This document shows, piece by piece, positions 1-8,898 of a stretch of DNA of 64,000 nucleotides. The position numbers and the translations under genes were made by a program. How positions within the stretch are numbered: the stretch's first letter is position 1; each line of letters opens with the position of its first letter. This DNA comes from Paracoccus sp. MBLB3053 (GTDB lineage: Bacteria > Pseudomonadota > Alphaproteobacteria > Rhodobacterales > Rhodobacteraceae), in assembly GCF_031822435.1 (NCBI RefSeq), contig NZ_JAVQLW010000001.1:2303501-2367500 (forward strand), given 5' to 3'. Below the pieces are notes generated by a model. That model was not told the origin of the DNA. It did not search any database and worked only from the letters and a program-made list of their open reading frames with translations.

Positions 1-1
1 G

Positions 2-403
2 GGCGGGGCCATTCGGTTCCTGACCCCGAAGGGAAGCGACACCATGATCATGGCCGAGGGGGTCGAGACGACCCTTTCCGCCCTGATCGCGGAAACCGCG
101 CCGCAGGCCACGGCCTATTGGTGCGGGGTCGATCTGGGCAACATGGCCGGCCGCATGCAACGCGGCCCCGGCCTGAAATTCGCGGGACTGCCCGATCTCG
201 ACGATACCGATGCATGGTTGCCGCCCGAATGGGTGCGCCGGCTGATCTTCGTCCAGGACGGCGACAGCGATCCCAAGCTGACGACCGCAAAACTCAAGGC
301 CGGCCTGCGCCGCGCCATGATCAAACGACCCGGTTTGCGCGGGTCCATCGTCCATGCCGGGGAGGGCAGGGACCTCAACGATATCCTGATGGGACAGCAA
401 TGA
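2..403 (+). CDS. Toprim-domain protein of phage replication module (5' end outside window)
   Basis: The reading frame is open from base 2 with no start in the window, so this is the C-terminal part of a longer protein. It opens with GGAIRF and continues with an AEGVETTLSA segment, the signature of the Toprim_3 domain of phage and plasmid primases. A later FVQDGDSD segment supplies the second acidic Toprim motif. The Toprim fold binds metal and in primases catalyses primer synthesis. The stop overlaps the start of the P4-type helicase gene (ATGA), so the two are probably translationally coupled parts of one replication module. The missing N-terminus probably carries a zinc-binding domain; that is inference. 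Confidence 0.8.
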   Translation, partial: GGAIRFLTPKGSDTMIMAEGVETTLSALIAETAPQATAYWCGVDLGNMAGRMQRGPGLKFAGLPDLDDTDAWLPPEWVRRLIFVQDGDSDPKLTTAKLKAGLRRAMIKRPGLRGSIVHAGEGRDLNDILMGQQ

Positions 404-2235
404 AAGATCATCATGAAACCGCTCTTGGCGAAGTGCGGTCTGTCATGGGCAACGCAGAAGAAGTCGATCTGCCCGATGATATGGCCAAGGAATTTGCGCT
501 AGAGGAGGGCGGGGAACATTCCCCTGGAACCCCTTCCGATGATCCGATCGATGATCCTCTGGTGGAATGCGCGCAATACCAACTCAATGATCATGGCAAT
601 GGTCAGCGCTATGCCCGCCATTACCGAGACGAGCTGATCCACGTTCCTCGCTATGGGTGGCATCTGTGGACAGGGCAGCGATGGCAGAAGGACGAGGACG
701 GCATCGAGGTCAGGAGGCGCGCCCAGAAGATCGGCGGGCTGATCTCGCAAGAGGTCCCGCACCTACGTCTTGAGGACTGGCAAATGCAGGTTCTCGAGGA
801 AGGCGTTGGGTTACGTCGCCGCGAACGGGAACTGAGCCGTATCTTATCCGGCAATGGGGACGATGCAGAGGCTGCCCAACAGGAGCTGGACAGCATGGCC
901 CCCAAGCTCGCGCGACTGGCTGGCATCGAAAAGGTGCTCCTGTCGGTTCGCAAGGATCATCACGGTTGGGCCAAGACATCCGGGAACACGACGCGAATCG
1001 ACGCGCTCATCAAGGAAGCGGGCATCGACCTTGCCGTGCCTTTCGAACGGCTGAACTCAGCCCCCCTGGACGTATGTTGCGAGAATGGCGTGCTGCGGTT
1101 TTCAGTCAGCCCGGGTGATCCAGTGAATGGCATGAGTGCGATGGGCGACATGCAATTTGTCTCTCACTCAAGGGATCAGTTGATTACCAAGATGATGCCG
1201 GTGCCCTACGATCCGGCTGCGACGTGCCCTACATTTTTCAAGTTCATCTCCCGCGTTCTTCCCGATCCGGATGTCAGACGGTTCGTGCAGCGTTGGTTTG
1301 CCTTGAATACGACCGCCCTGACCGGAGACCAGAAATTGGTCTTCTTCTACGGCCTCGGTGCCAACGGGAAATCCGTGCTGGTCGACCTGATCGCGCGCAT
1401 GTTTGGAGACTACGCCGCCACAGCGCGGATCGAAACGCTGACCGGCTCCACCAAGAAGGACGGTTCAGCCGCTACACCAGACCTGGTACCTCTCATGCTC
1501 GCCAGGATGGTGCGCACCTCCGAGCCCGAGGAGGGTGAGAAACTTCGCGAGGGGCTGATCAAGCAGCTCACCGGAGGCGAACCCATCAACGTTCGCCCGA
1601 ACTTTGGTGAGCAGATCGAGGTGACGCCGAAGTTCAAGATCACGATCCAGGGGAACTACCGCCCTGAGGTTCGCGGTCGTGATGACGGTATCTGGCGACG
1701 GTTATTGATCGTGCCCTTCGACGTGACCATTCCACCGAAAGAGCGGGATCCAGATCTTGGGGCGAAGCTATGGGAAGAACGCTCCGGCATTCTGAACTGG
1801 CTCATCGAAGGTCTGATCGACTACCTGGAAGGTGGCCTGCAAGAGCCACAGGCCGTCCTGAGCGCGACGAACGAATACCGAGAGGAAAGCGATCCTATCG
1901 GGTTCTTCCTGGAATCCTGCTGCGACGTATCGGGGCAGCCAGAGGATAGCGAGACAGCCAAGGACCTCGCTCAGGCATTCCAGTTCTGGCAGGACGAGCA
2001 GGGTGGCAACGTCTGGCAGCAAGGCACGGTTCAGCGCCAGCTCAAGGACAAGATGCGGCGTTGGGTCAGTCCTAAAACGGGCCGGCAGTTCTCCGAGCGG
2101 AAGTCGAACGGCATCATGCGATATGACGGGATCCGCTTGCTCATCGATTTCGGTCACCGTTTCCGAACCGCACCACGCGACGCGAAAGGGCGGCCCATCG
2201 CTGGCCGCACCGGGGCTCAAGATGAGAGCCGGTAA
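400..2235 (+). CDS. Phage P4/D5-family primase-helicase (SF3 ATPase)
   Basis: The 611-residue product matches the DNA primase family typified by the C-terminal part of phage P4 alpha protein. It has a D5_N-like middle region and a superfamily 3 helicase Walker A motif GLGANGKS at about residues 318-325. A PLMLARMVRTSEPEEG segment follows, as expected for Walker B, then the motif C region near QGNYRPE. It would unwind DNA at the phage origin. The reading frame is open upstream to base 118, but ATG 400 is chosen because it overlaps the stop of the Toprim gene by four bases and gives normal family length. The first 80 residues are acidic and poorly conserved. It is probably the last gene of the replication module. 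Confidence 0.88.
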   Translation: MKDHHETALGEVRSVMGNAEEVDLPDDMAKEFALEEGGEHSPGTPSDDPIDDPLVECAQYQLNDHGNGQRYARHYRDELIHVPRYGWHLWTGQRWQKDEDGIEVRRRAQKIGGLISQEVPHLRLEDWQMQVLEEGVGLRRRERELSRILSGNGDDAEAAQQELDSMAPKLARLAGIEKVLLSVRKDHHGWAKTSGNTTRIDALIKEAGIDLAVPFERLNSAPLDVCCENGVLRFSVSPGDPVNGMSAMGDMQFVSHSRDQLITKMMPVPYDPAATCPTFFKFISRVLPDPDVRRFVQRWFALNTTALTGDQKLVFFYGLGANGKSVLVDLIARMFGDYAATARIETLTGSTKKDGSAATPDLVPLMLARMVRTSEPEEGEKLREGLIKQLTGGEPINVRPNFGEQIEVTPKFKITIQGNYRPEVRGRDDGIWRRLLIVPFDVTIPPKERDPDLGAKLWEERSGILNWLIEGLIDYLEGGLQEPQAVLSATNEYREESDPIGFFLESCCDVSGQPEDSETAKDLAQAFQFWQDEQGGNVWQQGTVQRQLKDKMRRWVSPKTGRQFSERKSNGIMRYDGIRLLIDFGHRFRTAPRDAKGRPIAGRTGAQDESR

Positions 2236-2587
2236 TCCCCGCACCCCCTACCCGAAGAAGCCTCAGGGAGTGTTTTTCCTCCCTGTAGGGAGGCAAGGGA
2301 GGTCATTCCTCCCCGTGTTTTCCTCCGAGGTTACAAGGGGTTCGGGGCCTCAGGGAGGACAGGGAGGAGGATTCGCCCCTACGCGTATGCGCGAGAATGA
2401 AAGGGGTCTGGGGCGCAGTCTGCCTCATATGTGCGTATCCGGTTTTCCCTCCCTATCCTCCCTGAACACATCAACCATATGAAATAAAACAATAATACTT
2501 GAAATCTATCCTCCCTGAACAATCCCTAGAGAATAAAAAATCCTCCCTATCCTCCCTGAAGAAACAGCGATCGAAACAATAGGCAGT
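2236..2587 (+). repeat. Gene-free gap with clustered CCTCCCT direct and inverted repeats
   Basis: No convincing gene lies in these 352 bases. CCTCCCT or its complement AGGGAGG recurs many times. The 13-mer TATCCTCCCTGAA occurs as direct copies at 2454-2466, 2507-2519 and 2548-2560. An inverted run of two copies lies at about 2350-2368, and a CCTCCC/GGGAGG inverted repeat with a TGTA centre sits near 2278-2293. The downstream half is AT-rich between the copies. Iterated motifs plus AT-rich DNA next to a primase-helicase gene resemble a phage replication origin or the target of a multi-site DNA-binding protein. That role is inference. Confidence 0.6.
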
Positions 2588-3277
2588 GTGATGAATGATA
2601 TGGGGCACAATATGTTGAATGAGGCGCAGTGGATTGGGCAGGGTGAGGCTGTTTCGTGGCCTGTTCGATCGGTTGTGCGCGGCTTGACCATCCAGCAGGC
2701 GCTGGAATGGGCGTTCGCCACAGAGTATGCCCGTCTGGATTTCGACCAGACAGGCGAGTTTTTCCGAGGCGGCGTCGATGCTCTTTGGATCTTGCAGCGC
2801 CAGCGCGAATTGGGCTGCCGAATTGACGGTGGCGGCACGAGTGAGCCACATGCGGATGCGCAAATCATCGCCTCGTTTGTCGAGCGGCTGCCGGTCGAAT
2901 ATGGTGGTCGTCAAATGGCAACCAGGATCGCAGAACTGGCGCGCGCGCGCCGAAGCCCAGACTGGGCCGTGGCTGAAGCTCGGAGATTCGTTCCCACCGG
3001 CTGGAAGATGACGGATGCTGGCGAATGGCTGGGTGAGACGCGGAAGCTGGCGCAGGTGACATTCAAGGACAAGAGGGGCAGGGTGAAGTCCTACCGTCCG
3101 GAGATTTGCCCGGTGAGCCTGACCGGATCGGGCGCGGTAATTGCCCAGAAACGCCGGGAATATCTCGCCTGGTACGGTGCTTTGATGTACCTTCTGTTCG
3201 ATCTTTCCCGCTGCGCATTCAGCTCCATTCGCATCCTGGACGGACTTCCCGAAATGACGCCGTGGAAAAGTTCTTGA
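2588..3277 (+). CDS. Conserved phage protein of unknown function
   Basis: This is a 229-residue soluble protein with no domain I can name. It is Trp- and Arg-rich, and its central part (ALWILQRQRELGC, then a short Gly-rich turn) is probably helical. It lies between the replication genes and the packaging and structural genes, a place where siphophages often carry late-gene regulators or DNA-binding proteins, so a regulatory role is possible but unproven. GTG 2588, ATG 2591 and ATG 2600 are all possible starts, and none has a strong Shine-Dalgarno sequence. It is followed by a strong terminator, which suggests that it ends an early or middle transcript. Confidence 0.6.
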   Translation: MMNDMGHNMLNEAQWIGQGEAVSWPVRSVVRGLTIQQALEWAFATEYARLDFDQTGEFFRGGVDALWILQRQRELGCRIDGGGTSEPHADAQIIASFVERLPVEYGGRQMATRIAELARARRSPDWAVAEARRFVPTGWKMTDAGEWLGETRKLAQVTFKDKRGRVKSYRPEICPVSLTGSGAVIAQKRREYLAWYGALMYLLFDLSRCAFSSIRILDGLPEMTPWKSS

Positions 3278-3318
3278 CTTCCCCCTGCCTTCCTTGACAT
3301 TTTGCAGTCACCACACGA

Positions 3319-3351
3319 GCGCCCGGAGGAAACATCCTCGCGGGCGCTTTT
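3319..3351 (+). terminator. Rho-independent terminator
   Basis: Stem GCGCCCG (3319-3325) pairs with CGGGCGC (3341-3347), and the inner arms GAGGA and TCCTC close an AACA loop with one bulged G. TTTTCGTTT follows. It separates the replication and regulatory genes from the late structural genes. Confidence 0.8.
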
Positions 3352-3491
3352 CGTTTCCAAGGTGCTTGCCCTCTGGCGTGTAGCAGCCACGTCGAGCTCA
3401 CCGGATCAGCCGCTTGATGCGGCAGGATGAAGGGCCCATCTGATCCGGTCGATATTGCAATCGGGTTGACCGATCCATCGGCGAGGGCCGC

Positions 3492-4214
3492 ATGCTCAGG
3501 ATTTCGATTGATGATCGACAGCTGCAGGACAGCCTGAAGCAATTGGGCGAGAGGGACATCGCAATCGCGGCGACCTGGGCGCTGAATGATACCGCCCGGG
3601 ATGTCCTCGAGCATGTTCAGCACCGCATGGATCAGGTCTTTGATCGTCCAACCCGGTTCACCAAGAACGCGTTCACCGTGAAAGGAGCCAAGCCGCGCGA
3701 TCTCGAGGCGCAGGTGATGGAAAAGCCTTCGGTCGGGAAGCGCCATTACCTGAAGGTTCAGGAACACGGTGGCCGTCGAGGCAGGACCGGGCTGGAAGCG
3801 CTGCTCGATGCGCGGCTGGCTTACGACGGGATCATCACCGCGGTTGTGCCGGCAGGCGGGGCGAAGCTCGATGCGTCGGGCAACTGGTCGGCTGGTGAAC
3901 GCAACCAGGCGCTATCGGCAGTTCAGGCCCAACGCGAGAAGTCATCGAATACGACCGCAAGTTCGCGCAAGCGCAACAAGCGGCGTGCCGGGTTCTTCGT
4001 GCCGCGCGAGGGATCAAGGCTGTCTGCCGGGGTCTGGAAGCGGAATGCGGATGGATCGATTGCCAAGATCCTGCACTTCACGCGGGCGATGCCCGTCTAT
4101 GACGAGCGGCTCGGGTTCTTCGATGGGGCCGAAGAGGTCTTTCGGGACCGGCTGCCCGATCATCTGCGCAGGACGATCGCGAAAATGGTCGCCCGCCGCT
4201 CGGCCAAGGGCTGA
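3492..4214 (+). CDS. Minor tail protein Z-like (gpZ family) morphogenesis protein
   Basis: The 240-residue protein resembles the prophage minor tail protein Z family. The N-terminal third has the typical WALNDTARDV segment followed by FDRPTRFTKNAF, after which the C-terminal half is basic (KRNKRR). In lambda, gpZ acts at the head-proximal end of the tail. The location is odd: lambda gpZ is encoded among the tail genes, whereas this gene lies upstream of the terminase. The start ATG 3492 lies 214 bases after the previous gene, so this may be the first gene of the late operon. The family assignment rests on motif resemblance only. Confidence 0.65.
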   Translation: MLRISIDDRQLQDSLKQLGERDIAIAATWALNDTARDVLEHVQHRMDQVFDRPTRFTKNAFTVKGAKPRDLEAQVMEKPSVGKRHYLKVQEHGGRRGRTGLEALLDARLAYDGIITAVVPAGGAKLDASGNWSAGERNQALSAVQAQREKSSNTTASSRKRNKRRAGFFVPREGSRLSAGVWKRNADGSIAKILHFTRAMPVYDERLGFFDGAEEVFRDRLPDHLRRTIAKMVARRSAKG

Positions 4215-4307
4215 AAATTTCGGCGGGTCCTTCCTGCCATTCGAACGTTCGGGGGTCATTCGCGCCCCGCTGCTCGCAAGTTTTTTCTGGCGCTGACGAT
4301 CAGGGAG

Positions 4308-5006
4308 ATGGGGTTGTTGTTGGGGTCTGAGTTGCCATCGCAGGATGTGGCGTCGGATCTGCTGGCGGTCGAAGTCGATGCCGAGCTGGCGGAGAAGCTG
4401 CGCCGTTTCCCACTTCCGGCCGGCGTTCTCGATGCCGACATGAACCAGGAAGAAATTGCCCAGGCGCTGAACACGACCGTCAACACGATCTCGAAATGGA
4501 TCCGCGACGGCATGCCGGTAGCACAGGTCGGCGGCAATGGTCGTGCCTATGTCCTGCGGTTGTCCCATTGCTGGGCATGGCGGAATGCCCGGGAAGCAGA
4601 CCTCGCCAGCCGGACCCGGCATAACGAGGCGCAGATCAGCCTGCTCAGGGCCGAGTTTCTCGGCGTCGATATCGACAACCCCGCCGCCACGCTTTCGGCG
4701 AAGGAAAGGCGCGAGCTGGCCGAGGCGGATATGCGCTGGTCCGAGGCGCAGCGTCGTCGCGGTCAGCTGGTCCCGCTCTCGGATGTTGTCGATCTGCTCG
4801 AAAGCATCGGGAAGATCGTCCGGGACGGGATCGAATCTATGCCCGACAGGATGGAGCGTGAGCTCGACCTCAGCCCTGCGGGAGTGGCCACTGTCGGGCG
4901 GATCGGTGCGGATATCCTGACAGCGATCTCCGATCGTATCGAGGAGGAAGAGTTGCAGGGGCGCGACCTGGCGGACATCGATCCGGGGGCGCGCCTCATG
5001 ATTTGA
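4308..5006 (+). CDS. Terminase small subunit (Nu1-like, DNA recognition)
   Basis: The 232-residue protein has an N-terminal helix-turn-helix at about residues 45-70 (NQEEIAQALNTTVNTISKWI), the winged-helix DNA-binding motif of Nu1-type small terminases. A long helical, charged middle follows (SAKERRELAEADMRWSEAQ), which should mediate oligomerisation. It would bind the packaging site and recruit the large subunit, whose gene begins 11 bases downstream. Start ATG 4308 follows an AGGGAG stretch with short spacing. The position immediately before a GpA-type large terminase strongly supports the call. Confidence 0.82.
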   Translation: MGLLLGSELPSQDVASDLLAVEVDAELAEKLRRFPLPAGVLDADMNQEEIAQALNTTVNTISKWIRDGMPVAQVGGNGRAYVLRLSHCWAWRNAREADLASRTRHNEAQISLLRAEFLGVDIDNPAATLSAKERRELAEADMRWSEAQRRRGQLVPLSDVVDLLESIGKIVRDGIESMPDRMERELDLSPAGVATVGRIGADILTAISDRIEEEELQGRDLADIDPGARLMI

Positions 5007-5016
5007 AGGAGACGGC

Positions 5017-7200
5017 ATGCGGACGCTCGAAAGCTTCGAACCCTTGCCGCCCTATGCCGACCCGCGCATCGGCCTGAAGCATGCTCTGCCGGCCTGGCGG
5101 CCCGCCGAAAAGATTTCAGTGACCGAGGCGGCCGAGAAATACATGCGGGTGAACGTGTCCGGGCAGTGGCAGCCCTTCCGGCGTGACGTCACCCCCTACA
5201 TGGTCGAACCTTCGGACATGATCGCCACGCGGGCTTATCGCGGCCTGGCCTTCTGCGGACCGTCGCAGTCCGGCAAGACCCAGATGCTGCAATCGGCCAT
5301 CGCCTACACGATCTGTGCGGATCCGGGACGGGTCGCCTTGTTCCAGATGACGCGCGAGGCTGCTGCCGAGTTTGAACGGAACAAGATTGCTCCGATGGTC
5401 CGCAACAGCCCGGAGTTGCGCAACCGTCAGTCGCAAGGTCGGGGCGCCGACAACATCTATCACAAGCTCTTTTCCGGCGGGACGCAGCTGACCCTCGACT
5501 GGCCAACGATCACGAAACTCAGTTCGGCCACCATCCGCCTGGTGCTCGGTACGGATTACGACCACTTCCCGGAAAGCATTGACGGAGAAGGGGATGCGTA
5601 CTCGCTGATGCGGGCCCGCGCGAGAACCTACCTGTCACGCGGCATGGTTGTCGTCGAAAGCAGTCCTGGCGCGCCGCTGAAGGATGAGACCTGGCGGCCC
5701 GTGACGCCGCATGACTGCCCTCCGGTCGCTTATGGGGTGCTTTCGCTCTACCCCGATGGGACGCGCGGGAGGTGGTACTGGCCATGCCCGCATTGCGAGG
5801 CCGAACTTGAGCCCACCTTCCGTCGCCTGCGCTATCCGGACAGCGCGGATCCGATGGAGGCAGGCGAGGCCGCCGAGATGATCTGCCCGCATTGCGGGTT
5901 CGGGTTCGGTCACGAGCTGAAGCGCGAGCTCAACGGGGCTGGGCGCTGGCTGCACGAGAGCCGCGAACTTGATGAGCTGGGATTGCCGAAGCTGGTGGCG
6001 ATCGACAGCGGCCTGGTGCGCCGCACCGATATGCTCAGCTACTGGCTCGATGGCGCTGCGGCGGCCTTTTCGTCCTGGCGCGAGCTGGTGACGACCTATC
6101 TTCAGGCGGTCCGCACCTTCGAGGCCACGGGTGACGAAGAGAAGCTCAAGACAGCCATGAATACGGGGCAGGCCCAGCCCTATTTTCCGCGCTCGGCGAT
6201 CTCGGAGCTCGAGGTTACCGTGCAGGGACTTCGGGAAAAGGCCCGCGGGCTCGATCTTCCCAAGGGGGTCGCGCCTCATTGGACACGCTACATCACCGTC
6301 TCGGTCGATGTTCAGGGTACACGCTTCGTTGTTGGTGCCACGGCGTGGGGCGAAAACGGGCAGCACATGCCGATCGACCGGTTCGATCTGTTCCAGGCGC
6401 CGGGCGATGCCGATCGGACGATCAAGCCTTTCGAGCTGGCAGAGGATTGGGCTGTCCTGGAGCCGCTCGCCGATCGGTATTGGCCGATCTCCGGAACCGA
6501 CGGGAAAATGAAGCCGGTCGCCATTGCGATCGACATGCACGGCGGCGGCGCGACGACGGACAATGCGTATCGCTTCTACCGCGCACGGCGGCGCGCAGGG
6601 CAGGGCGGGACATGGTTCCTGACGCGAGGCGAAGGCGGTCTCAAGCGGCCCGACCGGGTCTGGCTCAAGGCGCCGGAGAGCGCGAGCCAGAAGTCGAACA
6701 AGCGTCGCCGGGTCGCGAAGGACATCAACATTCTCTTCATGGCGACCGATCGCCTGAAGGATGCCGTCATGGCATCGCTCCGCGCAGAGGCAGGCATGAT
6801 CAATGCCTGCCTCATTCCGGAATGGATGGGGGATGATCACCTGACCGAGTTCACCGCGGAGCGCAGGTTGGAGGATGGCTGGGCGAAGCGTCCAGGCATG
6901 GTTCGCAACGAAAGCCTCGATCACCTGGTGCAGGCGCGGGCGCTGCATATCCTGAAGGGTGGCGAGCGCATTGACTGGGCCGATCCGATGGATTGGTCCA
7001 GCTGGTCGGAGAAGAACCTGCAGCTCGCGCTGACAGTCCCCTCTGAAGAGCCCGACGGCAGCATCGCAGATGCGCCTGATGCTTCGCGGGTGGCCAGGCA
7101 AGAGCCACCAAAACCAGTTCGACCGAGCGTCGCACCTCATTCGCTTCGACCGGCACCAGGTCGCGGTGGATGGATCCAGAACCGAGGGAAATGGCTGTAA
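5017..7200 (+). CDS. Terminase large subunit (GpA family)
   Basis: The 727-residue protein is the packaging ATPase and nuclease of the lambda GpA family. The Walker A motif GPSQSGKT lies at residues 81-88. A zinc-finger-like pair of CPHC motifs (CPHCEAELEP and CPHCGFGFGH) sits mid-protein, as in this family, and the C-terminal half carries the RNase H-like nuclease domain (VDVQGTRF, then IAIDMHGGG). It would cut concatemeric DNA and pump it into the prohead. Length fits the family. Start ATG 5017 follows a GGAGACGGC ribosome-binding site. The stop overlaps the start of the gpW-like gene (TAATG). Confidence 0.95.
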   Translation: MRTLESFEPLPPYADPRIGLKHALPAWRPAEKISVTEAAEKYMRVNVSGQWQPFRRDVTPYMVEPSDMIATRAYRGLAFCGPSQSGKTQMLQSAIAYTICADPGRVALFQMTREAAAEFERNKIAPMVRNSPELRNRQSQGRGADNIYHKLFSGGTQLTLDWPTITKLSSATIRLVLGTDYDHFPESIDGEGDAYSLMRARARTYLSRGMVVVESSPGAPLKDETWRPVTPHDCPPVAYGVLSLYPDGTRGRWYWPCPHCEAELEPTFRRLRYPDSADPMEAGEAAEMICPHCGFGFGHELKRELNGAGRWLHESRELDELGLPKLVAIDSGLVRRTDMLSYWLDGAAAAFSSWRELVTTYLQAVRTFEATGDEEKLKTAMNTGQAQPYFPRSAISELEVTVQGLREKARGLDLPKGVAPHWTRYITVSVDVQGTRFVVGATAWGENGQHMPIDRFDLFQAPGDADRTIKPFELAEDWAVLEPLADRYWPISGTDGKMKPVAIAIDMHGGGATTDNAYRFYRARRRAGQGGTWFLTRGEGGLKRPDRVWLKAPESASQKSNKRRRVAKDINILFMATDRLKDAVMASLRAEAGMINACLIPEWMGDDHLTEFTAERRLEDGWAKRPGMVRNESLDHLVQARALHILKGGERIDWADPMDWSSWSEKNLQLALTVPSEEPDGSIADAPDASRVARQEPPKPVRPSVAPHSLRPAPGRGGWIQNRGKWL

Positions 7201-7400
7201 TGGCATATACCGCAGCAGATCTTGCCGAGCTCAAGGCAAACATCGCCAAGGGCGTGACCTCAATCGAGGTTGCCGGGGAAAAGGTCCAGTTCCGGTCTCT
7301 GAACGAAATGTTGAAGCTGGCTGCGGTGATCGAGGCAGAGATCGAACCTGGCGGACAGACTCGTTCTGGTCTGCATCACCCGACCTTCTCGCGGGGTTGA
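7200..7400 (+). CDS. gpW-like head-tail joining protein
   Basis: This is a 66-residue helical protein beginning MAYTAADL, the size and position of lambda gpW (68 residues), which adds to the portal vertex before tail attachment. ATG 7200 is preferred because it overlaps the terminase stop and has GAGGG about ten bases upstream. ATG 7191 is an in-frame alternative that adds three residues. The IEVAGEKVQFRSLNEML segment is typical of small gpW/gp6-like connectors placed between terminase and portal. Confidence 0.75.
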   Translation: MAYTAADLAELKANIAKGVTSIEVAGEKVQFRSLNEMLKLAAVIEAEIEPGGQTRSGLHHPTFSRG

Positions 7401-7401
7401 C

Positions 7402-8898
7402 ATGAACTTCCTTGATCGAGTGATCCTGGCGCTGTCTCCCCGCCGGGCGATGGAGCGTGAGAAATCCCGCACGATCGCCATGCATTACCGCGCGGCCCGG
7501 CTCGGTCTGCGCAATGACGGCATCCGGCCAAGCGGTTCCGATGCCGACCTGGCCGGTCGCAATCGCAGGACGATCGCGTTCTACGCAAGGGACATGATCC
7601 GAAACACGCCATTTGCGACCCGAGTTCAGCAGGTGATTTCGGGAAACGTGGTGGGGGATGGAATCATCCCGAAGATCCAACCGTCGAAGGATCTGCCGGA
7701 TGAGGTTCAGAAGCGCATACGTGCGCGCGGGCTCGAGCTGGTCGAGGATCATCTCGACACGACAGCTATTGATCGGCATGGCCTTCAGAACCTTTATGGC
7801 CTGCAAACGGTCGCGGCGAATACCATCGTCGATGCCGGTGAGGTCCTGATCCGGAGGCATCGCCCGGCCAGTTCCGGGCTCGCGATTCCGCTTCAGATCG
7901 AGGTCCTGGAACCAGACTACATCGATGACACGAGGTTCGGTCGATCGCCCGAGGGCAACGAGATCCGAGAGGGGATCGAATATGATCGCGGCAGCGGCGA
8001 CCGCGTGGCGTACTGGCTTTATACCCAGCATCCGGGTGGAGAATGGCGGCCGGGATCCTCTCCCTATGTCTCGGAGCGGGTCCCGGCTGAGGACCTGATC
8101 CATGTCTTTCGCGTCGATCGACCTGGGCAGACCCGGGGGGTCAGCTGGTACACGCCCATCGCCGAAAAACTGCTGAACCTCGACGATTCCGAAGACGCGC
8201 ACCTGATGCGGCAGAAGATCGCCGCCTGTTTCGCGGCCTTCCACCGGATGGGCCCGGACGCCAAGCCGCGATCTGAACTCGGCGGGACATTGCAGCCTGG
8301 CGTCATCATGGAGATCGGCGAGAACGAGGATATGGAATTCTCCGATCCGCCGGACGTGGGCGGTTTCGATGAGTTCCAGAGGGGGGTTCTTCGCTCCGCT
8401 GCGATGGGGGTCGGCATCACCTACGAGGCCCTGACCGGGGATCTGAGCGGGGTAAACTTCAGCTCCGCACGCATCGGCCGGCTGGAAATGGATCGCAACA
8501 TTTCAAAGTGGCAATGGCTGACGATGGTCCCGATGTTCCTGCAACCGTTCGGTCGCTGGTTCGTCGAGGCCTGGGCCGAGGCCGAGGGCAATGAAACCTT
8601 CCAGCGGCTGCTTTGGGAGGATCCTCGCACGGTTCGTCTCAGCTGGGTGCCGCCACATCGCATCCTGGTCGACCCGGCGCGCGAGTTCAGCGCGTTGCGA
8701 GAGGCCGTTCGGTCGGGGTTCCAATCGCGGCAGGGCGTCGTGCGCCAGCTGGGCATCGATCCCGAGCGGCTCGTCCAGGAGCAGCTGCAGGACAAGGACG
8801 AGGCCGACCGCCTCGGCCTTCCTTTCGACAGCGATCCGCGGGCCGACATTTCGAGAAAGAACCCGACCTTTACTGACAAGGACAGAACCGATGAATGA
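7402..8898 (+). CDS. Phage portal protein (lambda family)
   Basis: The 498-residue protein has the features of lambda-family portals: an N-terminal region with RTIAFYARDMIRNTPFA, a central VLEPDYIDD segment, and the characteristic LTGDLSGVNFSSAR stretch near residue 345. The portal is the dodecameric ring at one vertex through which DNA enters and leaves and to which terminase docks. It starts one base after the gpW-like stop and overlaps the protease-capsid gene by eight bases. Length fits the family (about 500-530). Confidence 0.95.
   Translation: MNFLDRVILALSPRRAMEREKSRTIAMHYRAARLGLRNDGIRPSGSDADLAGRNRRTIAFYARDMIRNTPFATRVQQVISGNVVGDGIIPKIQPSKDLPDEVQKRIRARGLELVEDHLDTTAIDRHGLQNLYGLQTVAANTIVDAGEVLIRRHRPASSGLAIPLQIEVLEPDYIDDTRFGRSPEGNEIREGIEYDRGSGDRVAYWLYTQHPGGEWRPGSSPYVSERVPAEDLIHVFRVDRPGQTRGVSWYTPIAEKLLNLDDSEDAHLMRQKIAACFAAFHRMGPDAKPRSELGGTLQPGVIMEIGENEDMEFSDPPDVGGFDEFQRGVLRSAAMGVGITYEALTGDLSGVNFSSARIGRLEMDRNISKWQWLTMVPMFLQPFGRWFVEAWAEAEGNETFQRLLWEDPRTVRLSWVPPHRILVDPAREFSALREAVRSGFQSRQGVVRQLGIDPERLVQEQLQDKDEADRLGLPFDSDPRADISRKNPTFTDKDRTDE

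Noticed and set aside
2003..2482. 159-residue plus-strand frame across the primase end and the repeat gap
   Set aside because: It mostly overlaps the helicase gene in another frame, and the part in the repeat gap is low-complexity.
5635..7206. Open 523-residue frame on the minus strand opposite the terminase gene
   Set aside because: It is the antisense shadow of a GC-rich gene with a clear GpA product. Composition is unlike a protein and there is no ribosome-binding site.
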